Below are positions 1-6,416 of a stretch of 37,370 bases of DNA, in pieces (positions within the stretch are counted from its first letter, which is position 1; the number at the start of each line of letters is the position of its first letter). The DNA comes from Spirochaetia bacterium (GTDB taxonomy: Bacteria > Spirochaetota > Spirochaetia > Treponematales > Treponemataceae), in the NCBI GenBank assembly GCA_022768865.1, contig JALELH010000094.1, positions 1 to 37,370 on the forward strand, written 5' to 3'. The translations under genes were made by a program, and so were the position numbers. Under the pieces are notes generated by a model. The model was not told the DNA's origin. It saw only the letters and a list, made by a program, of their open reading frames with translations, and ran no database searches.

Positions 1-90
1 AAACTTATTGACGATTTTATTGAATATTACAATAATGAGCGCATTCAGCAGAATCTTGGCTGGAAAACTCCAAACGAGGTTGTTGCTTAA
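1..90 (+). CDS. IS3-family transposase, C-terminal end (partial)
   Basis: The first 90 bases read in frame to a TAA stop and encode the last 29 residues of a transposase. The peptide contains FIEYYNNERIQQNLGWKTP, the typical tail of the IS3-family (IS150-like) DDE integrase domain: the YYNNxRxxxxLG.xTP motif. The rest of the gene lies upstream of the window. It is followed directly by the insertion-sequence end. The family assignment rests on this tail only, so the subgroup is uncertain. Confidence 0.8.
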   Translation, partial: KLIDDFIEYYNNERIQQNLGWKTPNEVVA

Positions 91-117
91 ACTGTCCTAA
101 AATTTGGGGTCAGTTCA
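1..117 (+). mobile_element. Right end of an IS3-type insertion sequence
   Basis: Downstream of the transposase stop the sequence TGTCCTAAAATTTGGGGTCA-GTTCA ends at about 117. Read on the opposite strand it begins TGAACTGACCCC, a usual start for IS3/IS150-type terminal repeats (TG...CA). The left end and target duplication are outside the window, so the exact boundary is inferred. Confidence 0.65.
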
Positions 118-125
118 GTAAATTC

Positions 126-135
126 GGGGGGGGGG
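126..135. repeat. Homopolymeric G10 tract upstream of the DUF4422 gene
   Basis: Ten consecutive G residues lie 8 bases beyond the inferred IS end and 59 bases before the ATG at 195. Such tracts change length by slipped-strand mispairing. In Treponema pallidum, poly-G tracts near gene starts are known to vary and to alter expression. It lies outside the coding sequence, so any effect here would be on transcription. No convincing -35/-10 pair around it was identified. Confidence 0.7.
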
Positions 136-194
136 TACAGCTGTTTAACTAAATTCAATAAATTGCTGCTTTCTTCTTACAAGGAGGCGGCATA

Positions 195-1121
195 ATGCAG
201 CTTACTAAAGAAAATACAAAAATTATTGTCTGTTGCCATAAGGCATGCGAACTGCCACAAAGTGAACTTTTGCTTCCTGTGCAGGTTGGAGCAGCCATTG
301 CAAAAACAGATTTGGGCTTTCAACGTGACGACCAGGTAAACGGAAAGCCATGCGACAATATCAGTGCAAAAAACAAAAGCTACTGTGAGCTTACTGCAAT
401 TTATTGGGCATGGAAGAACCTTAAAACACTTTACCCAGAAATTAAATATGTAGGGCTTTGCCATTACAGAAGGTTCTTTTGTTTTGATAACCGCCCGATT
501 TTTGACGATGCACTTGAACTGCCTGTAAATCAGATTTCTTCATATAAATTTGATGAAACAAAACTTGGCATTCTTTTAGACAAATATGACTTTTTAATGT
601 CTAAAAAGAAAGTTTATCCGTATTCACTTTTGACAGATTACAGTTTTTGTCATGTTTCTGAAGATATGCGCACTCTTGCCCAAATTATAAACGATTTGCA
701 CCCTGAATACATGAATTCATTTGTTAGTGTGATAGCTTGTAATAACAAGCTATCACACTATAACATAAATGTTATAGGGTGGGATAAATTCTGTTCATAT
801 TGTGAATGGCTTTTTGGAATACTTGCAGAAGCAGAAAAGCGTATAAATATAGAACATTATAATGCTGTACAGGCTCGTATCTGGGGATATATGGCAGAAC
901 GCCTTTTTAACGTGTGGGCTGACTACCAGATTAAAAACTCTGGTGCTAAAGTAAAACGCCTTCCGATTCTAAAGTTTTGTGAAGAACCGATTAAGCAGAA
1001 TGTATTAAAAATCAGCATCAAAAACATGCTTTTTAATCTTACGGCTTTCTTGATTAGTCCATTACGAAAGATTCGGGTTTTGTTTAATGTGCCTGTTAAA
1101 AATCCGTTTGAGGTAAAGTAA
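195..1121 (+). CDS. DUF4422 domain protein, probable glycosyltransferase
   Basis: A 308-residue protein with the hallmarks of DUF4422 (often annotated as capsular polysaccharide or LPS glycosyltransferase). It opens with KIIVCCHK, then has DNISAKNKSYCELTAIYWAW at about residues 55-75, LCHYRRFF near residue 90, and the C-terminal YCEWLFGIL and MAERLFNVW motifs. The start is well supported by AAGGAGG ten bases upstream. The last 50 residues are basic and hydrophobic and could contact membrane. The likely role is transfer of sugars onto a surface glycan, but the substrate is unknown. The gene stands alone between an IS end and a palindrome array, which suggests acquisition by transfer. Its middle carries two adjacent perfect inverted repeats (725-777). 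Confidence 0.8.
   Translation: MQLTKENTKIIVCCHKACELPQSELLLPVQVGAAIAKTDLGFQRDDQVNGKPCDNISAKNKSYCELTAIYWAWKNLKTLYPEIKYVGLCHYRRFFCFDNRPIFDDALELPVNQISSYKFDETKLGILLDKYDFLMSKKKVYPYSLLTDYSFCHVSEDMRTLAQIINDLHPEYMNSFVSVIACNNKLSHYNINVIGWDKFCSYCEWLFGILAEAEKRINIEHYNAVQARIWGYMAERLFNVWADYQIKNSGAKVKRLPILKFCEEPIKQNVLKISIKNMLFNLTAFLISPLRKIRVLFNVPVKNPFEVK
725..777. repeat. Two adjacent perfect inverted repeats inside a coding region
   Basis: Positions 725-740 and 745-760 are perfect 16-bp inverted arms separated by AATA. Directly after this, sharing bases 758-760, positions 758-766 and 769-777 form a second perfect 9-bp inverted repeat with an AA loop. Both lie in frame within the DUF4422 gene and encode the stretch around NKLSHYNINVIGW. 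On mRNA they would form two competing or stacked hairpins. Confidence 0.85.
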
Positions 1122-1152
1122 GCAACTTGGAAAAACTTAAACAAGGAGTTTC

Positions 1153-1350
1153 CCGATAGGCACTACAGGGTACGTTCTCCATCGACTATAGACACGTTCC
1201 CCATAGTCCAAGATTATAATCTCAATAGTCTATGGATACGCTTTCCATAGTACTATGGGAATTCTGCCAATAGTCTATGCAGGTTCTTTCCATAGGCTAT
1301 GGGCATCGTTTCCATAGCCTGATAATGCTCTGCCCGTAGTGCTATGGGCG
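1153..1350. repeat. Palindrome array A1, 22-bp period (about nine units)
   Basis: Degenerate tandem units each carry a core close to CCATAG-N(0-2)-CTATGG followed by a spacer close to GCACGTTT. Unit starts at 1201, 1223, 1245, 1267, 1290, 1312 and 1334 are 22 or 23 bases apart, with two looser units at about 1153 and 1179. The array fills most of the 394-base gap between the DUF4422 gene and the zeta-type module. It is preceded by AAACAAGGAGT, which also precedes array A3. No gene is seen inside. Units vary but the arms tend to covary, so structure or dyad symmetry appears to be kept. Confidence 0.85.
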
Positions 1351-1471
1351 TTAAAACTGCTAGGGCCTGTAAAGTTTATTATGCCTTTGCACGGCAATTC
1401 CTGTAAAGGCTGATTAGCTTGCAGAATGCATTGAAAAATAGCGGTCGAAAATAATAATGTTGTAGTTTTAA

Positions 1472-1500
1472 TTGTGAATTTCACTTTTTTTTGTTATGAT
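1472..1500 (+). promoter_or_regulatory. Promoter with overlapping palindrome, zeta-type module
   Basis: TTGTGA at 1472-1477, a 17-base spacer, and TATGAT at 1495-1500 lie just upstream of the small gene at 1516. The palindrome GTGAA-T-TTCAC (1474-1484) overlaps the -35 box and is a plausible operator for autoregulation, as is common for toxin-antitoxin modules. The operator role is inferred. Confidence 0.55.
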
Positions 1501-1515
1501 AGGTTAGAGGTGAAT

Positions 1516-1740
1516 ATGAGAATAAGGGTTACAGAAACGAAAGGAACACAGGCTCAGCGTCAGGCAATTTATTCTGCATGTGGCGAACTTGCTATCCGTA
1601 GAGCTAGAAAATTAGGATTGCCTGTAACTTTTGTACGTGGTACTGATATAGTCAAAGAATTTGCAGATGGAACGGAAGAAGTCATTGGACATACTGAACC
1701 TGATGTAAAAGTAGTAAAACGCATAATAAAGCTTAAGTAA
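1516..1740 (+). CDS. Small basic protein, candidate partner (antitoxin) of the zeta-like kinase
   Basis: A 74-residue protein starting MRIRVTETKG. The start at 1516 is chosen because AGAGG lies a few bases upstream and a TTGTGA-N17-TATGAT promoter ends 15 bases before it; a longer in-frame reading would begin upstream of that -10 box. The protein is predicted mixed alpha/beta, rich in Arg and Lys, and has no motif I can name. It ends one base before the downstream zeta-like kinase, so the two are cotranscribed and probably translationally coupled. By position it is the likely antitoxin or accessory protein. It does not look like the three-helix epsilon antitoxin, so the functional label is an inference from context. 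Confidence 0.7.
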   Translation: MRIRVTETKGTQAQRQAIYSACGELAIRRARKLGLPVTFVRGTDIVKEFADGTEEVIGHTEPDVKVVKRIIKLK

Positions 1741-1741
1741 A

Positions 1742-2491
1742 ATGAGAATAAAACGTTTAAGGGTTTTTGCCGGTTCTAATGGTTTTGGAAAATCTGAATT
1801 ATATAAGTATCTTGTTGAACAAAAAATTTTTCATCCATATTTGTATGTAAATGCTGATGAAATTGCACAAAAACTAGAAACTGGTTACAGTTTACAGAAC
1901 TTAGAATTTGATTTTTCAAAGGAAAATATTCTTTTGTATTTAGAAAATTCAACATTTGCGAAATATTTGAATTTTAATCTGCTGAAAGATACTTTTTTTA
2001 TAAAAGATAATATTTTATTTTTAACAAAAAATGTAAATCAACTAACTTATTTAGCTGCTGGAATTGCAGATTTTTTACGGAATCAGCTTCTTTTATCAGA
2101 TTCTTCATTTTCGTGTGAAACTGTTTTTTCTCATCCTTCTAAATTGGAATTTCTAAAACAGGCAAAAGAGCATGGATTTAAAATTTATCTATATTATATT
2201 GCTACAAAAAATCCTGCAATTAATATTGAGCGTGTTGATAACAGAGTGGAAGAAGGAGGTCACTTTGTCCCAAAAGATAAAATTGAAAGTCGTTATTACA
2301 AAACTATGGAAAATCTTTACAGTGCAATTTTATTAAGTGACAAAGCTTATTTATTTGATAATTCCAATGATGAAGAAAAACGGACTTATTCAAACTTTGC
2401 AAAAGTTCAAAATGGATGTATTGAATTGCTTAAAGATGTCGTTCCTGACTGGTTTGAAAGATTTGTAATAAATAAACAGGTAAATATATAA
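1742..2491 (+). CDS. Zeta-toxin-like P-loop kinase
   Basis: A 249-residue protein with Walker A GSNGFGKS at residues 11-18 and the conserved NADE at 37-40. SCETVFSHPSK lies near residue 123, and RVDNRVEEGGHFVP at about 163-176 is the zeta-family substrate/ATP-site block. Known zeta toxins phosphorylate UDP-N-acetylglucosamine and related sugars, blocking envelope synthesis; whether this relative does so is not shown here. It follows the 74-residue gene after a single base. Zeta toxins usually pair with epsilon antitoxins, so this pairing is of a different type. The coding sequence is AT-rich compared with the core genes after 6900, consistent with transfer. Confidence 0.8.
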   Translation: MRIKRLRVFAGSNGFGKSELYKYLVEQKIFHPYLYVNADEIAQKLETGYSLQNLEFDFSKENILLYLENSTFAKYLNFNLLKDTFFIKDNILFLTKNVNQLTYLAAGIADFLRNQLLLSDSSFSCETVFSHPSKLEFLKQAKEHGFKIYLYYIATKNPAINIERVDNRVEEGGHFVPKDKIESRYYKTMENLYSAILLSDKAYLFDNSNDEEKRTYSNFAKVQNGCIELLKDVVPDWFERFVINKQVNI

Positions 2492-2828
2492 ATTTTACAA
2501 GCCTGGCAATTTATGCCTTTGCAAGCTGCTGTTTAATTATGTTTAAAAGTGATTTTATAAATTTGTTTAACAAATATAAAAAGTTTTGATGTAAAGTATT
2601 CGTAAGTTTGGAAGACAGTTTTAGCACTGGAGTTAAACTAAAAAACAATGCAACCTTACACTGGCCGTTCTTTTGCAATCTCGTATCACTCTGGAAAAAT
2701 TTATCGGCCTAGACTTTAGTAAGGCAAATGATAATATTAGCTATAAATAATTATCATTATATTGACAATCTTTGCTTATAAACATTATCATTATCTAAAA
2801 ATAATTGATAATTCCTGGAGTTTTTATC
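2492..2828. other. Intergenic region with repeated GATAAT-type sites
   Basis: This 337-base gap has no intact gene. Bases around 2511-2531 (TTATGCCTTTGCAAGCTG) resemble a stretch near 5892-5908, so it holds part of a dispersed repeat. A short open stretch at about 2648-2750 ending at a TAA could be a gene remnant but is not recognisable. The 3' part holds four related nine-base sites: AATGATAAT (2727-2735), ATTATCATT (2750-2758 and 2784-2792) and ATTGATAAT (2804-2812), arranged around the putative promoter of the ATPase gene. Confidence 0.55.
2762..2790 (+). promoter_or_regulatory. Possible promoter of the AAA/DUF4143 gene
   Basis: A perfect TTGACA (2762-2767) is followed after 17 bases by TTATCA, a weak -10 that overlaps one of the GATAAT-type sites. 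If correct, a protein bound to those sites would directly block polymerase. The weak -10 keeps confidence low. Confidence 0.35.
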
Positions 2829-4268
2829 ATGAGTTATTTTTCCGAAGACAGTGTTTTGAATTTGCTGTATTCATATAATCCCTGGTGGAAAACGGGTGTA
2901 GTCCAAAAAGAATTTAATAAACCAATGAAACGAGCTTCCTTTTATGAAAGCTGGAAGGTTTTTCAAAATACAGAAATCCGCAGGACTGTCCTTTTAAGTG
3001 GTGCAAGGCGTACAGGAAAAACTACCATTATGTATCAGACAATTGCTAAATTAATTGAAACAGGAGCTTCCCCAAAAGATATTGTTTTTCTTTCTTTTGA
3101 TCATCCGCTGCTAAAACTTTGCAGCATTGATGATGTATTAAGGATTTACAGGCAGAATATAACTGCTTCAGATGTTATTTATTGTTTTTTTGATGAAATA
3201 CAATATTCTCAGGACTGGAATTCATGGCTGAAGGTTCTTTATGATACAAATCCAGACATTAAAGTAATGGCTACAGGTTCTGCAAGTCCTGTTATTGCAG
3301 ATAAAACAAGAGAAAGCGGACTTGGCAGGTGGATAACAATTCAGGTTCCTACATTGACTTTTTATGAATATTGTAAACTGTTGAATATTCAGGTAGAAGA
3401 CTTGCCGTCGGGAATAAAGCCAACTCAATTATATTTACTTGATAGGCAGACTCAAAATGAAATTGTTAATAAACTTTCATTCCTTCAGCCTCATTTTATA
3501 AGGTATCTTCAGGTTGGCGGATTTCCGGAACTTGCTTTGTCAAAGGATGATATTTATGCCCAGAGAATTTTGAGGGAAGATATTGTTGATAAAGCACTAA
3601 AACGTGATTTGCCGGCATTATATGCAATCAGAAATATAAATGATATTGAAAAAGTATTCCTTTATCTTTGCTACAATTCTTCAAATATCATCAATATCAA
3701 TACAATTTGCAAGGAACTGCAGGTTTCCCGAAATACTCTTGAAAAATATATTTTATATCTTGAAGGTGCAAATTTAATTTATATCAGTCATTTAATAAAT
3801 GTAAGTTCAAAACAGATTCTTAAATCACAGGACAAGATTTACATTGCAGATGCAGCATTAAGAAATGCCGTGTTAATGAAAGATGACATTACAAATGATC
3901 CTTTAGAACTTGGTATTATTGCAGAAACGGCAGTTTATAAGCATGTAAAGGCATTTAATTATAGTGCTGTTACTAAAGTCGGTTATTATAGGGGTGGAAA
4001 CAGGGATAAGGAAATTGATATTGTTGTTCAATATGCGCAAAATCCAAATCCGATTATGATAGAAGTAAAGTACAGGGAAGATTCTCCGATTTCAGAAAAT
4101 GATTTAATTGTCAGTTTATCAAAGGAAGATTTGCCAAATCTTGTAATTACAAAACGTATAGATGATTTTGGATTACATGAATATAAAGGCAATAAAAAAA
4201 TATTTAAGATTCCGGCACCGGTCTTTCTATACCTTTTAGGCTATGTAGAAGCCCAGCAGTATTTATAG
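2829..4268 (+). CDS. AAA family ATPase with DUF4143 domain
   Basis: A 479-residue protein. The N-terminal AAA_14-type domain has Walker A GARRTGKTT (58-66), Walker B VIYCFFDEIQ (116-125) and the sensor-like MATGSAS (147-153). The C-terminal DUF4143 part has EIDIV and IEVKY near residues 395-418, resembling a PD-(D/E)XK nuclease-like core. The start at 2829 is chosen because CTGGAG lies upstream with good spacing. These ATPases are common in anaerobes and often sit in variable regions; their cellular role is not established. Its stop overlaps the GTG of the next small gene by one base, so the two form an operon. Confidence 0.85.
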   Translation: MSYFSEDSVLNLLYSYNPWWKTGVVQKEFNKPMKRASFYESWKVFQNTEIRRTVLLSGARRTGKTTIMYQTIAKLIETGASPKDIVFLSFDHPLLKLCSIDDVLRIYRQNITASDVIYCFFDEIQYSQDWNSWLKVLYDTNPDIKVMATGSASPVIADKTRESGLGRWITIQVPTLTFYEYCKLLNIQVEDLPSGIKPTQLYLLDRQTQNEIVNKLSFLQPHFIRYLQVGGFPELALSKDDIYAQRILREDIVDKALKRDLPALYAIRNINDIEKVFLYLCYNSSNIININTICKELQVSRNTLEKYILYLEGANLIYISHLINVSSKQILKSQDKIYIADAALRNAVLMKDDITNDPLELGIIAETAVYKHVKAFNYSAVTKVGYYRGGNRDKEIDIVVQYAQNPNPIMIEVKYREDSPISENDLIVSLSKEDLPNLVITKRIDDFGLHEYKGNKKIFKIPAPVFLYLLGYVEAQQYL

Positions 4269-4534
4269 TGCTGCATGATTATTTCTTTTATCTACGCTAC
4301 TTTTTGAATAAATCCGGTATTGGAATTGTTACAGAAAATCTTTTTCAGAGTTTGCTTTCTGAAAAAGTAAAAAGCCTGGAAGATGTAAAATCCGGTAAAA
4401 GCCTTTTTGTTAAGGTTAAATGGATTATAAAAGATGAATTTGAAATAACCATTACGAATAGTGAAGGCAAGCTGACAAACATAAGGGCTGCAACCTGTTA
4501 TGAAGAATTTTTGCCTATGTTCAGCAAAAGATAA
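4268..4534 (+). CDS. Small hypothetical protein coupled to the ATPase
   Basis: An 88-residue protein starting with GTG inside the TAGTG stop/start overlap of the ATPase gene, which implies translational coupling. Residues 1-40 are hydrophobic to amphipathic and the C-terminal half is a probable small beta/alpha fold (VKVKWIIKDEFEITITNSEG). No family was recognised. It is probably functionally tied to the ATPase, but nothing in the sequence says how. Confidence 0.6.
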   Translation: MLHDYFFYLRYFLNKSGIGIVTENLFQSLLSEKVKSLEDVKSGKSLFVKVKWIIKDEFEITITNSEGKLTNIRAATCYEEFLPMFSKR

Positions 4535-4556
4535 TTGAAAAACTGTTTGAACACTG

Positions 4557-4650
4557 CCAATAGACTGTTATTACGTTCTCAATCGACCATTGTAATTCTT
4601 CTAATAGCCGATTGAGACTTTGCCAATAGTCCATGAGCATACTGCCAATT
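4557..4650. repeat. Palindrome array A2, 22-bp period (about five units)
   Basis: Units aligned on their CAATAG, CAATCG or TAATAG core start at about 4558, 4580, 4602, 4624 and 4646, exactly 22 bases apart. The units alternate CAATAG-like and CCATTG/CGATTG-like half sites, giving dyad symmetry across neighbouring halves. It belongs with arrays A1 and A3 in sequence. It merges directly into a copy of the ATTCTGA repeat at 4648. Confidence 0.75.
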
Positions 4651-4707
4651 CTGAACAAATGCTGTGCATTTTTCAGAATGACGTAGCAAAGTTTAGAATG
4701 ACGTAGC
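4648..4707 (+). repeat. Dispersed palindromic repeat D, copy 1
   Basis: ATTCTGA-ACA-AATGC pairs with GCATT-TT-TCAGAAT to make a hairpin of about 33 bases. It is followed by GACGTAGCAAAGTTTAGAATGACGTA, in which AGAATGACGTA is repeated. Near-identical copies lie at 5933-5990 (same strand) and 36033-36075 (opposite strand, without the extension). It sits six bases after array A2 begins its last unit and just 3' of the broken Rpn gene. Confidence 0.85.
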
Positions 4708-4712
4708 AGCTT

Positions 4713-4925
4713 TTAAGCCTTGGAAAGTTTGTTAAGCTGTTCAGCGGATAAACCGGTGGCTTGCGTTATCTGATTTTGAGAAAACCCCATTCTTAAAAGG
4801 TTCTTTGCTGTTTCAATAAAACCCTCTAATTTGCCTTCAAGTTTGCCTTCTCGAATACCGGCTTCTCTGCCTTCGTCATAACGGTTTCTGTCGTATTCTT
4901 CCTGATTAAATTCTGTTAATGACAT
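4713..4925 (-). CDS. C-terminal Rpn fragment with its own ribosome site (RpnS-like?)
   Basis: This 70-residue piece begins with ATG seven bases downstream of GGAGGT, a strong Shine-Dalgarno site that lies inside the frame of the broken Rpn gene. It comprises a charged helical linker and a small C-terminal helix-turn-helix-like part (GFSQNQITQATGLSAEQLNKL). In Escherichia coli, Rpn genes encode a small internal product (RpnS) from the C-terminal part that restrains the nuclease. This piece has the same placement, so it might still be made after the nuclease was lost. That it is expressed is inference. Confidence 0.4.
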   Translation of the reverse strand: MSLTEFNQEEYDRNRYDEGREAGIREGKLEGKLEGFIETAKNLLRMGFSQNQITQATGLSAEQLNKLSKA

Positions 4926-5603
4926 GTTCAGTACCTCCAGTTTCTAGCTTAGAAAAAAGCCATTCAGCATGTTGTTTTTTATAGCAAAATCCATTGCTTC
5001 TTTAACGGCTTCTTCTTTTGTTAATCCTTGTTGTATATTAGCCTTTATACGATCAATGTAAATTGCATAATCATTCAACGGCTTGCATTTAGCAAGCAGA
5101 CTTTCATTGTGTCCTTTGTTTATGTTCACAAGTGTTGCGGTCCATTCAAATTCACCGTCGTTTTTGGGAACTTCAAAAGCGTCAGACAACTTTAGTTTTT
5201 CAACGTCTGCCGTCTGCCTGGAACCGTTATATATAACTATAAACTGAGGCGTTGGAATTTTCAACAATGTAGAAGAATAAATATCCCTCTTTTGCTTTGA
5301 AATATGCTGCTGATAAAGCTGAGCAAAATAAAATAACCCATGCAATGGCATATTCGGGTTCCATGTAGACTGCTGCTCATAAAGGTTCATCTAGCTGTCA
5401 ATCAGAAACGACAAATCGTTCTTCATCGTTATGTAGATGATGTTTCCGATTGTCGTCAGTTCCAGGTCATCCGGGTTCTTGTAATCAGAATTGTTGAGTG
5501 CATTGTAAAGAGACAAAAGCCAGTCCTTATGTTCTTGTTTGCCAAAGATTGCCTTGAAAAGCCTGTCTTTGTAGATTACGTTTGGTTGTGTTTGAGTAGA
5601 CAT
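4713..5603 (-). pseudogene. Rpn/PD-(D/E)XK transposase-type nuclease, two in-frame TAG codons
   Basis: A single reading frame runs from ATG at 5603 (preceded by GGAG) to TAA at 4713 and would encode about 296 residues of the Rpn family (recombination-promoting nuclease, PDDEXK_2-type). It is interrupted only by TAG at 5391-5393, between FLIDS and MNLYEQQS, and TAG at 4944-4946, between GFFLS and KLEVLN. There are no frameshifts. Both stops occur as AGC-TAG. The first lies next to the nuclease core (D of FLID, ExQ of YEQQ), where family members carry a sense codon. The C-terminal part has the usual GREAGIREGKLEGKLEGF low-complexity helix. It is most simply a nuclease silenced by two point mutations. 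It is bracketed by direct repeats (array A2 plus repeat D, and array A3 plus repeat D). Confidence 0.8.
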
Positions 5604-5779
5604 AATGTTTCTCCAAGTAAAAAGTTTTCAGAAGTTATACTGCGGCCTAGGAAAGCAATAAATACTTCTTACTTATATATATAACTGTAAAAAATAAAAA
5701 TATGTCACTTTTTTTGATTTTTTTATGAAAAAATTAATATTTTTTTATCCATAGATGAAAAAAAACAAGGAGTGTATAA

Positions 5780-5845
5780 CAATAGACAGCGGAAACTCTT
5801 ACAAAGGGCTATTGGTATCGTTTCAATAGACGAATAATGCTATGA
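5780..5845. repeat. Palindrome array A3, 22-bp period (three units)
   Basis: Units starting at 5780, 5802 and 5824 (CAATAGAC, CAAAGGGCTATTG, CAATAGAC) are exactly 22 bases apart and share the sequence type of arrays A1 and A2. AACAAGGAGTGTATAAC precedes it, as a similar AAACAAGGAGT precedes A1. Confidence 0.7.
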
Positions 5846-5932
5846 ATGTAGTACCTGTTTTCGTGTCAGAGATCCGAAGAAAGCATGACTTTTATGCCTT
5901 GCAAGCTGTTTTACTTGCTAAACTGGTTGCAG

Positions 5933-5990
5933 ATTCTGAACAAATGCTGCGCATTTTTCAGAATGACGTGGCAAAGTTTAGAATGACGTA
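5933..5990 (+). repeat. Dispersed palindromic repeat D, copy 2
   Basis: It has the same hairpin (ATTCTGA-ACA-AATGC with GCATT-TT-TCAGAAT) and the same 3' extension with two AGAATGACGT blocks as the copy at 4648, in the same orientation. Together with array A3 it forms a composite that repeats the A2 plus D arrangement on the other side of the Rpn gene. Confidence 0.85.
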
Positions 5991-6053
5991 TATAAATTTA
6001 TATCCCCACAATCATGTAATTTGTGCTTCTGCCGCCAGGTGCGGTGAATGTTC

Positions 6054-6087
6054 AATGTATTTACCGCAAAAATGCGGTGAATACATT
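6054..6087. repeat. Inverted repeat downstream of the MntA-like gene
   Basis: AATGTATT-T-ACCGCA and TGCGGT-G-AATACATT are complementary around AAAA, giving a 14-pair stem with one internal mismatch. It lies 13 bases beyond the stop of the minus-strand gene. There is no T-run on either side, so it is not a standard intrinsic terminator; it could protect the mRNA end. Confidence 0.6.
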
Positions 6088-6099
6088 ATCAATTAGCTG

Positions 6100-6408
6100 T
6101 CATTGATAAATCGGGTATATAACTTTTCCAAATGTGTTTATGTGTTCTATTAAACCCGGATTTTTCAGTTTGGAAAAAATGCTTATATCAACCAGATATG
6201 GCAGCATTGAATCGTCAAAATCGTTGATTATTTTAAATAAAGCCTGGCTGGAAACGTCTCCTATAATGGTCATGTCTATATCAGAACCGGGACGATATGT
6301 GCCAAGGGCACGGCTGCCGTAAACCAGGACTTTTTGAATTTCCGGATATTTTGAATATATACCATTGATAATCTGCAGGTGTTTTTCTGAAAGTCCGAAC
6401 TGTTCCAT
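6100..6408 (-). CDS. MntA-like nucleotidyltransferase (antitoxin of a HEPN/MNT pair)
   Basis: A 102-residue protein with the minimal nucleotidyltransferase signature GSRALG (about residues 31-36), then SDIDM (42-46), and a third acidic residue in LVDISIF near residue 74. These supply the metal-binding Asp triad. In characterised HepT/MntA modules the nucleotidyltransferase adds AMP to a tyrosine of the HEPN toxin and neutralises it. The gene lies eight bases downstream of the HEPN gene on the same strand, in the usual toxin-antitoxin operon layout. The annotation is firm for the fold; activity as an antitoxin follows from the family. Confidence 0.85.
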   Translation of the reverse strand: MEQFGLSEKHLQIINGIYSKYPEIQKVLVYGSRALGTYRPGSDIDMTIIGDVSSQALFKIINDFDDSMLPYLVDISIFSKLKNPGLIEHINTFGKVIYPIYQ

Positions 6409-6416
6409 ATTGGTGT

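Larger units (their letters stand above)
5604..6099. other. Gene-free region with array A3, repeat D copy and an inverted repeat
   Basis: The 496 bases between the Rpn gene and the nucleotidyltransferase gene hold no convincing gene. An open stretch at 5842-6096 is made of the repeat elements and lacks a ribosome site. The segment 5680-5760 is very AT-rich. Array A3, a TTATGCCTTGCAAGCTG repeat, repeat D and the inverted repeat at 6054-6087 follow in that order. Confidence 0.7.

Noticed and set aside
1153..1350. CRISPR-like array
   Set aside because: The repeat step is 22 bases with a spacer of only 5-8 bases that is itself similar between units; there are no unique spacers and no cas genes. 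The same holds for the arrays at 21074 and 36893.
2648..2750. Gene remnant in the gap before the ATPase
   Set aside because: One frame reads LQSRITLEKFIGLDFSKAN and ends in TAA, which looks protein-like, but it is too short to match to any family and has no start.
4944..5393. TAG readthrough as a recoded amino acid (for example pyrrolysine)
   Set aside because: TAG ends several clearly normal genes in this window (the ATPase, the second flaA, ruvA), so a general recoding is unlikely; simple nonsense mutations explain the two stops.
6054..6087. Intrinsic terminator after the MntA-like gene
   Set aside because: The stem is good but no T-run follows on either strand, so it is listed as an inverted repeat.
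5842..6096. Protein of 84 residues
   Set aside because: It is built from array A3, repeat D and an inverted repeat, with no ribosome site or recognisable fold.
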